The notes beneath the pieces were generated by a model, which saw only the letters and a program-made list of their open reading frames with translations, was not told where the DNA came from and ran no database searches. A stretch of DNA of 64,000 bases. Origin: Spirodela intermedia. Its lineage: Eukaryota > Streptophyta > Magnoliopsida > Alismatales > Araceae. The stretch covers positions 2,884,501 to 2,948,500 of the forward strand of contig LR746275.1 of assembly GCA_902729315.2 (NCBI GenBank). Direction: 5' to 3'. Positions 49,201 to 61,278 of this stretch are shown here, piece after piece (position 1 is the stretch's first letter; each line of letters opens with the position of its first letter). A program made the position numbers and the translations under genes.

Positions 49201-52200
49201 GATGCCTCTATTCCTTATTTTTTAAAGAGCTACCATAAAAAACTTCGCTGCCCTGTGCTGAAGTTATTATTTGTTTTGACAAGTTTCTCCTTGTTCGTAT
49301 TTGAACGCATTTGATCATTCTTTGATCCGCAAAAGCTATAATGGGTGACGTAATTTTTCTAGAAATTTTGTATAACAAGTCGGAATCGATTTAAAGGAAA
49401 AGGGGCCGGTGAAAGTTTGAGCGGATGATCCATTACAAATGATTTTCAAGGTTGACTCTATTTAAAACAGATAAAACAATACCCATGAAGTTTACTTCCT
49501 CTGGTAAATTGATTTGGTCTGCATTTCAATGGAAATCAAGAATTTTGCCCATTTTTTATGATAAATAATGCAAAAGTCCATGGGATAAATGTGAAAAATG
49601 GAGCATTCAGATTATCCATTATTTAATTCCGAATAGTGAAATTATTGGTCTAAATTTGATCTAAAATTTAATGGATGAAAGACATTTATTGTCTTGTTTG
49701 TCATGTAAACTTTTTGGCGCCACTCCTCTTTTCTCTGTGGCTGATGTACGTGACAAAAGTTGGAATAATTTCTTCATACTGTTATTGTGGATTAAATATT
49801 TGGAGTTAAAACCTATCTAGTCTTTCCCAATGCCTACATCCCTTTTTGAGACACCTTTTTCTACATTTTATAACAACTTTATGCTAAATGTGTATTGTGT
49901 TATGCTAACTCCTTAACTGATCTGCTATAAGCACGGATTCATGTGCTAGCAGTGATGCATGTATACTCTGTGTTTATTTAGTCTAAACATATTTTTTCCG
50001 CAAAGTAAATAATATTTAATAATAGTTGTCAACTACTTTTGGTATTGCCTTCTTCTTATTATTGGTGATTTTAGTGATCACTTCTGTTTTTTGTTACAAC
50101 CTTTTCAACTGGACACGATTTTTGTTATTGAGTGCAGTAATGGGAGTAATGCAACTAAAAGGGGATGAGTAATATCGACCTTTGCAATAAGTTTCTCAAA
50201 CCTGTTTAGGAATGCTAAAAAATGAATCAGTTCCCGAAGAAGGTTTGCCAAATCTTGAAAAGAATTTCATCACATTGGAAGAGATTGAGCTTCAACTTGC
50301 AGTTGAGAGGAGACTTCAATACGGGAGGCTTTAGGGCTTGAGTGTTGTTACATTTCTTACGGCAGAATGGCTCATATGCAACCCATAAAGGTTGGGCGTT
50401 GTGGTTAAGAAATGTTTATTGCAGCTCCAAAAGGAGTTTAACAAAAACAGTTAAGAAATGTCTGCGTTTGTGCCAACAAACTTTTTCTTCTTTTCAATTT
50501 GTTGGTACGTGAATGACTGTGTGTTTCTGTTCCTATCTTTGGCAGAAGATGTTGAAAAGTAAGCTAGCACTTTCTTCAAACGTTTATCACTACGTACAAG
50601 CATTCTATCACTGTATTACATATTTAACAAGAGAGTTATATTCAAACTTGATAGTTATAGAAGTTAATCAAATATACTTTGCTACATCAAAATCCTCTCT
50701 GGAGAGTTGACGTTGCATATATCTCAAATTTTGTTACACCATCATGCACTTACATTGCCTTGACAACTAGTCATCTTCCTGTAGTCTTTGGGATCTATCT
50801 TCCCATCATTCGGTCATGTTAATGCCTATAGTTTTTATTGACATACTTGCTTCTAGTATTTGATATTTTTTTTAATTGTCTGGTTATATGGATCCAGGTC
50901 CAGGGTGAGTTCTTCCAGGATTCATTGCTGCAGCTTCCTGACAAAGGCCTGGCCCTATGTGGAAGAGCCTCAAGAGATGATAAGTCAAATGGTTTTGTTG
51001 CATCAACTCCAGGTAACTCCTTTGATCATTATTTGCGTTTATTTTCTTCAATTACACTGATAATGAGTTTATAGACTCTGTATGATTCATGCAGGGAGAA
51101 GTATTGATTGTAAAGGGCAGAGCAGTATGCTTCTTGTTCACAGAGATAATCTAAATGGATCTTATAAGCACATAAAACGAGAAGAAGTCATGCTTTCTGT
51201 TGGTGACTTAGGAATAACAAGCTTCCCAGATATAAACCAAGTAGGCAATTCTTCTTCACAGACTTGGAGAAGAGATGACAGAAAATATGTTGTGACAGAC
51301 AAAAGAAGTTTCAATCCAACGAACCCTGGCTGCTTGGGTATCAGTTTAGGGACATCTTCAAACCCAGCTCACATGGCAGATGCCTGTGATTACGGAGGAA
51401 ATTCACATCTTTCTCTTCCTATGTCCAACTTGGGAGCTGAAGGAAGAGAACAGACTAGATCTCAGTCTGCATTGCAACAAGTGCAGAAAGGTCAACAAGT
51501 TCATCCTAAGCCCCTGAAGTCAAGTCTTCTATTTGGTTCGGAAACATCAAAGGAGTCTATCTCAAATATGCGTGTTGCAAGGCCACCTGGTGAAGGAAGA
51601 GGCCGAAATCATTTGCTTCCTCGTTATTGGCCAAGAATCACTGATCAAGAGCTAAAACAAATATCTGGAGGGTATCCAAATCAATTAAATCTTGCTTATT
51701 TGGATCTTTTATGTTTCGATTTCACATTGTTAATTTCTCTAAATCTTATTAGCCTCATGAATTAATAGGACGTGATTCCTTAATCATGCTAACTTAAAGC
51801 TCAAACTCGACTATTGTGCCATTGTTTGAGAAGGTTTTAAGCGCCAGCGATGCAGGTCGTATTGGTCGTTTGGTTCTTCCTAAAGCTTGTGCGGAGGTAT
51901 GGACCCTACTAGATGAGTGATCTTATTGTGTTTTTTTTTCCCTTCTCATCCACAGTGCTTGATGTTGACCTGGGATTTTAATTCTAATGACCCACTCTTT
52001 CACCTGAAACTCTTTCCATTGAAGGCTTTGCTATTTCTTCTGGACATTATGCAGGCATATTTTCCTCCAATATCGCAACCAGAAGGCCTTCCTTTAAGGA
52101 TTCAGGATTCAAAAGGAAAAGATTGGATTTTCCAGTTCAGATTTTGGCCAAATAACAACAGCAGAATGTATGTCTTGGAAGGCGTAACTCCATGCATACA

Positions 52201-55200
52201 GTCAATGCAATTACAAGCTGGTGACACAGGTATTCCATGGATGACAAGCGTATTTATTAATTATACGCTTCTTCATTTTATTATTGTGTACTAAAAATGA
52301 ATTAGTTGTCTTATGGGAAGTTTCTGTGGTGACTTTGAGGTGAATTTTTTGTGTTCATCGACCTTAGAAATATCCATGGGGTGTAAAAGGGTTAAGGAAT
52401 TTTAAGAATACCTGAAGGCCAGTTATTGTTAATTGTTTCTCAAAACTAACAGAAAATTGCCACAAAATATCTGTCACCTTTTGCGGCGACATTACAATAG
52501 CACAGCTGAAGTGTGATTATATAATTTTGTAATTCCCGAAGAAAAAGTGATGTGGTCATTCCATTTTAAATGGAATACACGTAAATGGATATTATTCTGT
52601 TTTCACGTTTCCTTATTAAAGGTAGATTGCTGTAATCTTGTAGCCATGGCTGGCTATCTGATTGGTTTTCCGTTTATTACGTTGATAGAAGTAAACAAAG
52701 AGACTTTATGCCATACTTTTTCATGATCTGGAGTCTGGGTGAAGTTTTTGAGGTTGTTGCCAGCATTGATCCGATGATGATCTAGACGGGGATGACTAGC
52801 AAAGTCCGGCAATAAAGTTGCGCTTGAATATTCATTGGAAACAGCAATAAGGATGGTAATGTCCAACGGCCTGTCCCTGTTAAAATCACAAAGAAACAAG
52901 CATCAGCGATTTTATATTGGAACCTTACTCCGACTTGGGATCGTTTGTTAGTTTGTGGCTAGAGTACAAACTGTGTGACAGCATGCTTTTGCTGCAAGAG
53001 GTCTAAGTTAGGGCAAAATATATCATATCAAGATGTCAAGTCATTATCCTGAGCTTTGTCCTGTCAAGGTTATTTGCGGAAGGTGTTCCTCCTAATTCTC
53101 AGCAATTTTAATTGTCTTTCTATTTAAATTCTTTTAATTCGTCAACCATAAACACATAACAAGATAAAATTTGCATGAGACAATGTGCCAGATTCTGGCT
53201 CATAAAAGTTTTTCATTGAAGTCATAAAATTGTTGACTTATAATTGCTGCGACTTACATTGGCTGAAAAATGATTGGATGGTCAAATTTAGACTGAAACA
53301 CTGAATCGTAAATTTCATCACATCAGGTCATGAATAATATCTCTATTAATCTGTATTTGATTTTTGCGACAAATCCTTAGTGGTGGTGAAGGCCATGTTT
53401 TACAATGTTATAGATATGAAGTATTGTGTATGCATTGATTCATATGTTCAGTTACCTTGTATGATGTCAACCTGTCACTATACTTTATTTATTCACATTG
53501 GTTATTTATCAAATCAATCTTGATCTTTACACCCTAAGGCTTTGTTATCCTGAATAGATTAAGCTTTCTATATGTACTTCTGATGGCTGGTAAACTTAAT
53601 TGACATTAACTATGATATTAGCTTGTCTGTGTTGGACATTTCTAGGCGTCGTGTGACATGTTCTTAATATTTGACGATTTATATGCAGTTTTGTGAAAAA
53701 AAAATGCATATGGCCATCTCTACAGTTTTTGGCCATCCAGCGTATTATAACTTGAAATCTTGATAAGATGCTAAGAATTTTTTGTATTATAATGTCTTTG
53801 TCGTGAACTTGTGATTTGTGCTGTCTGGTCCATTTTCATGTACTTTGGGCTTTTGTTTCAGTGACTTTTAGCCGCATAGATCCAGAAGGAAAACTTGTAA
53901 TGGGATTTCGGAAGGCCATAAACTCCGTTCCTTTACAGGTAGGATGAATTTCTTCAGAAGTCATTGTGAATGAGTGCATGAAGTGTTCTCTAATGAGGTC
54001 ATTTTTTATGAACCACATTAGATTAATACCACCCGCCGTCCTTTTCTGTGCCATCTCTCCATTTGATCTCTGAGCTGAACATTTTAAGTAACTGATTTCC
54101 TTACTCAAGCAGGATTCACAAATTTCAGCCATCGCTAATGGCAATGAAAGTTTCCTTTCGGGAGTTATCGAGAGCCTACCAATTGTAAGTTGTTACTCTG
54201 GCCTTCTTCAATCACTGGAGGCGACCGCATGTCCCCAATCAAGTGGGTTGCCTGCGCATCGAATTCTGGCAGATGGGGTTAGTATCTGCCTTGTTTCAGA
54301 TAACCTTGCAAGCAGGCTAATTCAGGGATTACCGTTGCAGCCACTGCTAGTACCCGAGAAGAAAAGAAGCCGCAATATCAGTTCCAAGAGCAAGAGATTG
54401 CATATTGACAGTGAAGATGCTCTTGAATTGAAGCTTACGTGGGAAGACGCACAGGATTTACTGCGTGCACCTCCTAATGCTATACCCAGTATTGTTGTGA
54501 TTGAGGATCACGAATTTGAAGAATACGAAGTAAGTACGACATCTGGATACCGTTAGAGAAGGTTTCCTTTCTTTTTGTAAGTTGTGATTTTGATTATTTA
54601 CTGTTATTCTGTTTGTTTCATACTTAGTAAATAAATTTAGAAAGCAAGAAAAACAAAGGATAAACGAATGCCTCTCTTCATTTTTCCTTTTGATTCCTTA
54701 TTAAACTTGCAACTCCATCAGTTTTCCACTCAAATATGGCAGTCTCCAACATAGATGGTGAGCTGAGACAGGCAACGGCATGCTTAATGGCTCAGTCTGA
54801 TTCACCTCAAGAAGGGTAAAATGGAAACTCCCCACTGCTGTTGCTGCCTCTTGGAGACTCTTGGCTGCAACTGCCTTCCTCCCCACTCATTGTGTGGTAC
54901 GGAAAAAACTGTTGGGAGATGACCGTTGGAGTTTGAATGAAACTATGATTGTTGGAATGGATTAGCTGAATTGGGTAAGGTTTGGTCCATGGGTCTAGGC
55001 TTGGGCTGATTGATCAAGATTCCAATGTACGTTTTTAGCTTTGGCTGCCTTTGATGTTTTCTGTGAGAGTCACGATAAGGAATGGGATCTGGATTTGTGC
55101 AGTAACCATCTTTCCACCAAAAATCTAAAATTATGATCCCTTGCATTTTTCCAGTAATTACAACAAAAACCCTGCTCTACGTTTGCCAGGCTTCAATAAA

Positions 55201-57081
55201 TCTGCTCTCAAGCTCTGGAAAAACGGGCAAACTTTGGGTCTAGAATCTATTGCAGAATTCGTACAACAAGGATCTAGTTCTGTAATTGTCCAGGTCTGTT
55301 CTATTAGACCTGTCTTTCAAAAGATCACAGATGTGTAGGTGCTTTTGTTTTAATGTTAAGCTTTCGGGAGTCAGTTTGGGTTGAAGGCTCAGGCGCGTTT
55401 TGGCTACTTTAAATTTCACAGAGCTTATAACTCTGCTGGTCAATGGCTCAGACCTTAGAAAAATAATTCTCAGTCTGATGAGCGGTGATAAAACCTGGTT
55501 CGTATTTTTTTTGGTTGTGGTTGCTCAAGTAGCGCCATTATGTATAGAAGAACGCAGGATCCAAAAAATAGATTAGCAATAAGGCAAAACCTAATAAAAA
55601 CAGCAAAAGAATATGTTATCATCTAACGGGTAGGTGGATAATAGAATAAATTTTTTATCCTATCATTGATTGTGTTCAGCAGGTCTGTTGATGCTTTTCT
55701 CCTACTTCTATTACTCCCAATATCCTGGAAATGCATGCCTAAAGGTGTCATGTGTGCACGTGAACTTTCTTGACAATTTAACTTCTTGCAGATGCGTGCA
55801 AAAATCATTCTCTGGATTGATTGCGTTTGAAAATGGGAACCACTTATGTACCTTAAATAGTGGTTCTAAGTTCATTTCTTATGCAGTATCTATTAGTTTA
55901 CATCACAATATGGAATGGATGTTGGCGGCTGATTCATATATGTATTGATGCACAGGAACCTCCAGTTTTAGGGAAGAAGACAATTTTCACCATACGGGCA
56001 TCTGGGTATGCTTCTATATCACGTTGAAGGTCATTGGGTGCATCAACATTTATATGGGCAAATCATAGTGCCAAGCCACATGTGGTCAATTAATTTCCTT
56101 CATAGTATGTTTGACGTTATCCAAACTTGCGTCTCTCTGTTCGCATGTATTCGTATACGTAGGTAAACTGGATAGCTGCAATTTTTTTCCTACATTACGA
56201 ATTAGTCTCGGATAGGATCTAGTAACGTTTGTCCTTGTTGGGATTGGAGTGGTGGATGGTAGATTGAGGTCCGAGCTCAACTATGAATCAACCTGTAATT
56301 GTTGTGCGCGAAGATCTTTTGTATGACAGCACAAACAAAATCTTCTGCATATTTATCTAATTTTGGATAACACTGATGATGGTTTTTCAGAGGCAATGAT
56401 CAATGGGTTCAATGTGACCATTGCCACAAATGGCGCAGACTACCTGCAGATGCTATTGTTCTCTCAAAGTGGGTATGCACAGATAACGCATGGGACCCCA
56501 AAAGGTTAGTCCTATTGACGTACCATAAAGCTGTTAACCTAGTTTTAGTGTTCTTTTTATGAAAACGGCATATTCATTCAATATTTACTCTATGAAAAAT
56601 CTGATTAAAAGAGCTGATGTTGATAGCTGAGAACATTTTTAATGAAAAATACTTGACTTGATTCCCTATCGGTTTAAGGAAATAGGTTTGATTATATTAT
56701 GGTCAGAGCAACCTCTTGAACTAAGAAAAAGGGTAGAAGAAAGACTCATTGTTGATGATTTGATTATACAATATTTGGAGATAATAGATGAGTCAGATCT
56801 ATGAAGATTCACTAAAAACTTTGGTCGATTAGTCCGCAATCTGAGTGTCAGTCCATGTCAGACGCTCTCAGCCAACACCTTTCTCGTGTTTCATAACTTT
56901 TTAGAACTTTAATCACCTCATGTTAGATGTTCTAACTTAACGGCACGAGGGGTTGCACAGCAAATGATTTTTTTATTCGTAGCATCACTTAGAAGCCCAT
57001 TCTGTGTTATATATTGCATTTTGATGAAATATTATCTGGAGGAAATATTGGTGTGTTCAAGGGGAGGGTATATATATATAT

Positions 57082-57123
<42 letters not shown>

Positions 57124-58392
57124 CCTTCTGAAATCGCCTCGTTCCCCGGTTAGAAAAGGTCCAGATTCACCTGGCCCATTAAAAGGTTCGGTTTTTCGCC
57201 ATTTCTTGATAAATATTTTATCTGGCGATAATCACTGCTATTTTATGTGAATATTTAATCAATAATAATTCGCGTGGTGACTATCAACGAGCTGACCATG
57301 CTCTCTGTCTCTGTCTCTGTCTCTGTCTCTCTCTACATTGCAGATCGTCCTGCTCTGCTCCTGATGAGATGGGCGAAAAGGAAATCCAAAATCTTCTTCA
57401 GCTGAATGCAGGTATGAATACTTGTTCTCAGAGTCTGTTTTAGTACCCTTTCCAAGATTGATTTGAAAGCTGGGCCCCGACATGAATAAACACCATCTCA
57501 TCACGAATAATCATCCCTACGCTATTTCCTGAATATCTCATTACCGTTTTGTTTTCTGCTCTCTCTCTCTCTCTCTCCCCTCTGTCACATGTTAATTTTT
57601 GTCGTCGGGAGATCTTCAGAGCTGAAGAAGCGTAAGCTATCTACTGGCTACACCCAGCCGGCGGAGGAGCCCGCCGGCCTTGAGGCTCTGGCCACCTTGG
57701 CGGTCCTGGGGAACGAAGCGACCCAGGCGGCGCTGTCGGTCGCCACCGCCACCACCAAGCACCCCCGCCACCGGCCGGGCTGCAGCTGCATCGTCTGCAT
57801 CCAGCCGCCGAGCGGCAAGGGCCCCAAGCATAAGCCCACCTGCACCTGCAATGTCTGCATGACCGTGAGGCGCCGGTTCAAGACCCTCATGATGCGGAAG
57901 AAGAAGCGCCAGTCCGAGCAGGAGGCCGGGGCCCACAAGAAGCTCCTCTCCGACAAGGATGACGCAGAATTGGGGAGCTCCTCAAAGGCCGGCGGGCTGC
58001 CCTCAGGCACAGATCCGTTGGAGGCTTCAGAGTCTAGATACAATCCGGTTGCCGCCGATATGGGCACCGGCCAGATCGATCTGAATTGCCGCCCAGAGAG
58101 GGGCGACGGCGGCGGCGACAGTGGAGGAGGCGGCAGAGCTGGGCAGACACACATGAGCATGATGACCCTCCTTAAGGTGGCCAATCTCCCCCTGGAGATG
58201 TACCTGAAGCAGAACGGCCTCACCAGCCTCGTCAGCGAGCAGCCAGCGAGCTCAAGCTCTCACGCCGCAGTGCCATGGGCAGTGGCAGAGAGCGAGGAGG
58301 GGACGGCGGAGGGCGGCCACCAGGCTACCACCACCGGGGAGGACTGCACCATGGCCGACGAAGGGGACTCTGCCTTGGGGCCCCTCGCCTGA
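46262..58392 (+). CDS. VAL: VAL/HSI2-type transcriptional repressor (PHD-L, B3, CW, EAR)
   Basis: Thirteen exons: 46262-46380, 48702-48783, 48862-48963, 50898-51012, 51095-51671, 51800-51896, 52055-52229, 53862-53938, 54113-54529, 55956-56005, 56391-56504, 57344-57411, 57620-58392. Phases close to 921 aa. VAL proteins bind RY sites and recruit histone deacetylase and Polycomb complexes to silence seed genes after germination. Seen in order: PHD-like domain (~8-100; [45 protein letters not shown]); B3 domain (~337-440; [52 protein letters not shown]); CW zinc finger (~607-641; [30 protein letters not shown]); a Cys cluster (~712-745; [18 protein letters not shown]); an EAR motif IDLN near 817; and the C-terminal [16 protein letters not shown]. 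It is longer than Arabidopsis VAL1 (about 790 aa). An additional exon between 48964 and 50897 is not excluded. Confidence 0.93.
57085..57334. repeat. (GA)n and (CTGTCT)n microsatellites in VAL intron 12
   Basis: A GA run at about 57085-57119 follows a short TA repeat. A CTGTCT-type run at about 57301-57334 directly precedes the acceptor CTACATTGCAG|AT at 57343, supplying its polypyrimidine tract. A CT run at about 57560-57577 lies in the next intron. Confidence 0.9.
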
Positions 58393-58739
58393 TCCCCCTT
58401 CATCTTCGTCCTTCATCCTCAAGGTTGCAGACTCCCCCTCAGATTACAAGATCAGCAGCCATCGCCAAATCCAATCCACAGACCAAAACCTGTACACATT
58501 GACGCGAGGAAAAAGAGGATCGACAGGCTACTCTCAAAGAGATTTGCCCTCTTCTCATTTACAATTGCGTCACCCTCCCCTTCTATACACTGATCTCATC
58601 AAAAGGAGGGGGGGGGGGGGAGTGGGTTGTGTTATTCTTCTATCCATCTATGTCTATGTGCATATATACCATCTTGAATCATCATCATCATCATCATGGG
58701 GTGAATATGTATAGATAGGGAAGGTGGGATTGCCAGCGA
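58393..58739. other. Short convergent interval between VAL and pseudokinase genes
   Basis: Only 347 bp separate the two stop codons, so the 3' UTRs probably overlap or abut. It contains a run of about 14 G at 58607-58620 and an (ATC)n run at about 58678-58695. No gene seen. Confidence 0.7.
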
Positions 58740-61278
58740 TTAGAACCCTTCCACTCCAGCCCTCCGCAGTGGCAGCAGCAGTGGCGTTCTCCGGACGGGG
58801 ATTGCTTGGCTGTCCTGAAACGACAGAGTGGAAGAACACTTCTGGAGAGGATGAGGTTCAGTCACCGTGGGCCTTGGCGGCGAGAGGGAGAAGCTCGATC
58901 TCGGCATGGGGACGACGATCCCGTTGAGGCTGGGGGACCTCTGCATGAGCTTCACGGGAGCGGCGGTAGGCTCCTGGAGGCGGAACCTGCATGAATACTT
59001 CATCTCCTGGACATCCTCGAGGGTATCGACGATGGCTCTCATGGTGGGCCTCTCAGACGGGTCCTTCTGAAGGCATCTCAGGGCGAGGTCGGCAATGGTG
59101 CGGGCTGCCTTGAGGGGGAATCGCCCTTTGAGCCGAGGATCCATGATGAGGGGCAGGCGGCAGCTGTCTGTGAGGTACGGTCTGCTCCATTTCACCAGGT
59201 TCCGATCCTCCTTTGTGTGGCGGGGATCAAGGTGCTTTCTTCCGGTCAGCAGCTCCAGGAGGACGACCCCGAAGCTCCAGACGTTGCTCTTCGGCGTGAG
59301 CAGGCCCTTCTCAAGAGTTTCCACTGATATGCTCGCAACAGCCTGCCCAGAAAGGAAAATTATGATTTGCTGATTCAGGCGATGATTTAAAGCTGAATAT
59401 CAGATGATGATGATGATGATGATGATGCAATGAACATCAGCTGGGCAGGGGAGCAGGAGGAAGATATGTACCGAGGAGTTCAAGATCTCTGCCTCTGAGT
59501 TGTAGCTCACACATCCGTAGCCTGAAAGCTTTGCGCTGAAATCTTTGTCAATCTGTATATTTGCTGTGGAGAACTCATTGTACATGGCCTAAAAAAATGA
59601 CCCAAATGTCGAAAAGAGGAAGTCAGATAATCAGACAATCTAAAGAAACAATATCTGGCACGCCCAGAGATCCGTGAATAATTGGGGACATACGCAGGGA
59701 ATTTTCTAGTTGACTAGTATGAATTTATCTCGACTGTCTTCCTAATCTACACAGATGCCTTTCCCAACAAAAATGGTAAATAGGCCCATCACTGAATCAG
59801 TGCATCACTTTGGGGGTGGGGGGATCCCTAATGGAGAAAATCTCTAAGATTTATAAATCACATAGAATTAGTCTAATTGCTGATGATAAAGGTAAAGGGG
59901 GAGCAAAAAAGAAAGAAAAAAAATGGCCAGCATACCTGAAATGGCCCTTCCTCGTGCAAGAACAGAAGACCCTTCGCAGCACAGAGCGCCACCTTCATCC
60001 GGGTAGCCCAGTCAATGGATGGTCCGTCAGATCTCCCATAAAGCAGTCGATCCAAGCTTCCATGGTAAAGCCTCTCATAAACTAACATCCGTTGATTGGA
60101 GCCCTCACGTGCATGGAATCCAAGCAATTTACAGAGAAGTGGATGTTGCAAAGATGAGATAAGGAGCACTTCACTAACGAATTCCTTGAAGCCCTGCAAG
60201 TTGTGACATGTAAATTGGCACTGGTTAGTACCCTGGAAGTCGGCATTAGGATTGACTTTTCGTAATCCCCTAACTGGGGAGCAATTGTCTTCACACAATA
60301 ATCTGACCTATTGATGAATTAAAAGTCAAATAAAACTACATATGTTTCGAAAATAGGGTTAAGAAGCTCTGGATTCCTAGAACAATGAAAAGAGGAAATT
60401 CACTATCTCAGTGGATCTAAACTTTGAACAACTGGGATCGCCAGCTGCATACATGGCGAAACAGTGGCCACAGATCTCCCTAATACCGCTAACAAGGGTT
60501 ATTAGAAACATGCTGCCACAATATAGCAAAATCGAGAATCCGAGAAGGGGAAACACAGGTATTCTGGAATGGCAAATGTAGAATGTTGACCGAATGTTAT
60601 GTGAGTCTCAAAAACTGCATACAGTTCAAAATTAGTGCAAGGTGATGATACCTGAGTGGATGATAAAATACGAGTGACAGAGGCTTCACGCCTCTTGGAT
60701 GACGAGGCATCATCTCCAAAAGAAGCTGCATAGACTACGGATGAAAGACCTTCTGATACACATTTGTCACTGGAGAAATCTTGACAGGCCGCTGCAATGT
60801 CTTTAAAGGAAAAGCTTCTCAGCCCCCTAAATGGTGGAAGAGGCAAGGGTCCGGAAGTGAGAGAAGAACTGTTTGAAGTACTCGCTTTAAAACTACCCAT
60901 ATTCTTCAAAATGGAAGAATCCTGTGGTTCTGGAAGTGGTAGAGGCTGTGGATTCGAGACACGTTGTTCCTTCATAAATGGTCCACTATTCTTATTTTCT
61001 TCTTGTTCTTCAAGCTCAATCGACCATAGACGATCCTCATCTGCCACAGCAAGGCTGGAAGGCGCAGACAATACTCGAGCTCTGCTGATGCCGGTTCGGT
61101 TACAAGGCTGGTCAGCTTTGGATCTGGTTTTAAAACTTGGAGGAGCAGATTGGAGAGATCTCCCATGAATCACCGGCTCAGGGAGCGCGGCTAGAGACTT
61201 CTCCTTCACGTTGGCGTGCTCTTTGGAAACCTTGTTGGATTTCTTCTTCTTGATTTTCAAACCTGTGAAGCAACCCAT
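58740..61278 (-). CDS. RLCK-VII/PBL-like pseudokinase
   Basis: Four coding exons, 61278-60652, 60193-59936, 59588-59472 and 59342-58740, give 534 aa, all phase 0. The N-terminus MGCFTGLK has Gly2 and Cys3, fitting myristoylation and palmitoylation as in PBL kinases. Residues ~10-165 are Ser/Pro-rich and basic. The kinase-like fold spans ~175-455: RSFSFKDIAAACQDFSSDKC, LCKLLGFHAREGSNQRMLVY, MKVALCAAKGLLFLHEEGPF and NVWSFGVVLLELLTGRKHLD. Catalytic residues are replaced: no Gly-rich loop (SEGLSSVVYAASFGDD); Thr202 where VAIK has Lys; YNE with Glu300 where HRD has Asp; GYG (318-320) where DFG stands; and no APE. It should therefore not phosphorylate in the usual way and may act as a scaffold. Similar degenerate proteins occur across angiosperms as I recall. 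The C-terminal ~80 residues are Ser/Pro-rich. Confidence 0.9.

Noticed and set aside
54185-54247. Apparent splice donor (ATTGTAAGT) after 54184 in the VAL gene
   Set aside because: The frame stays open across it and encodes the continuation ([10 protein letters not shown]) that resembles other VAL proteins, so I treat exon 9 as continuous to 54529.
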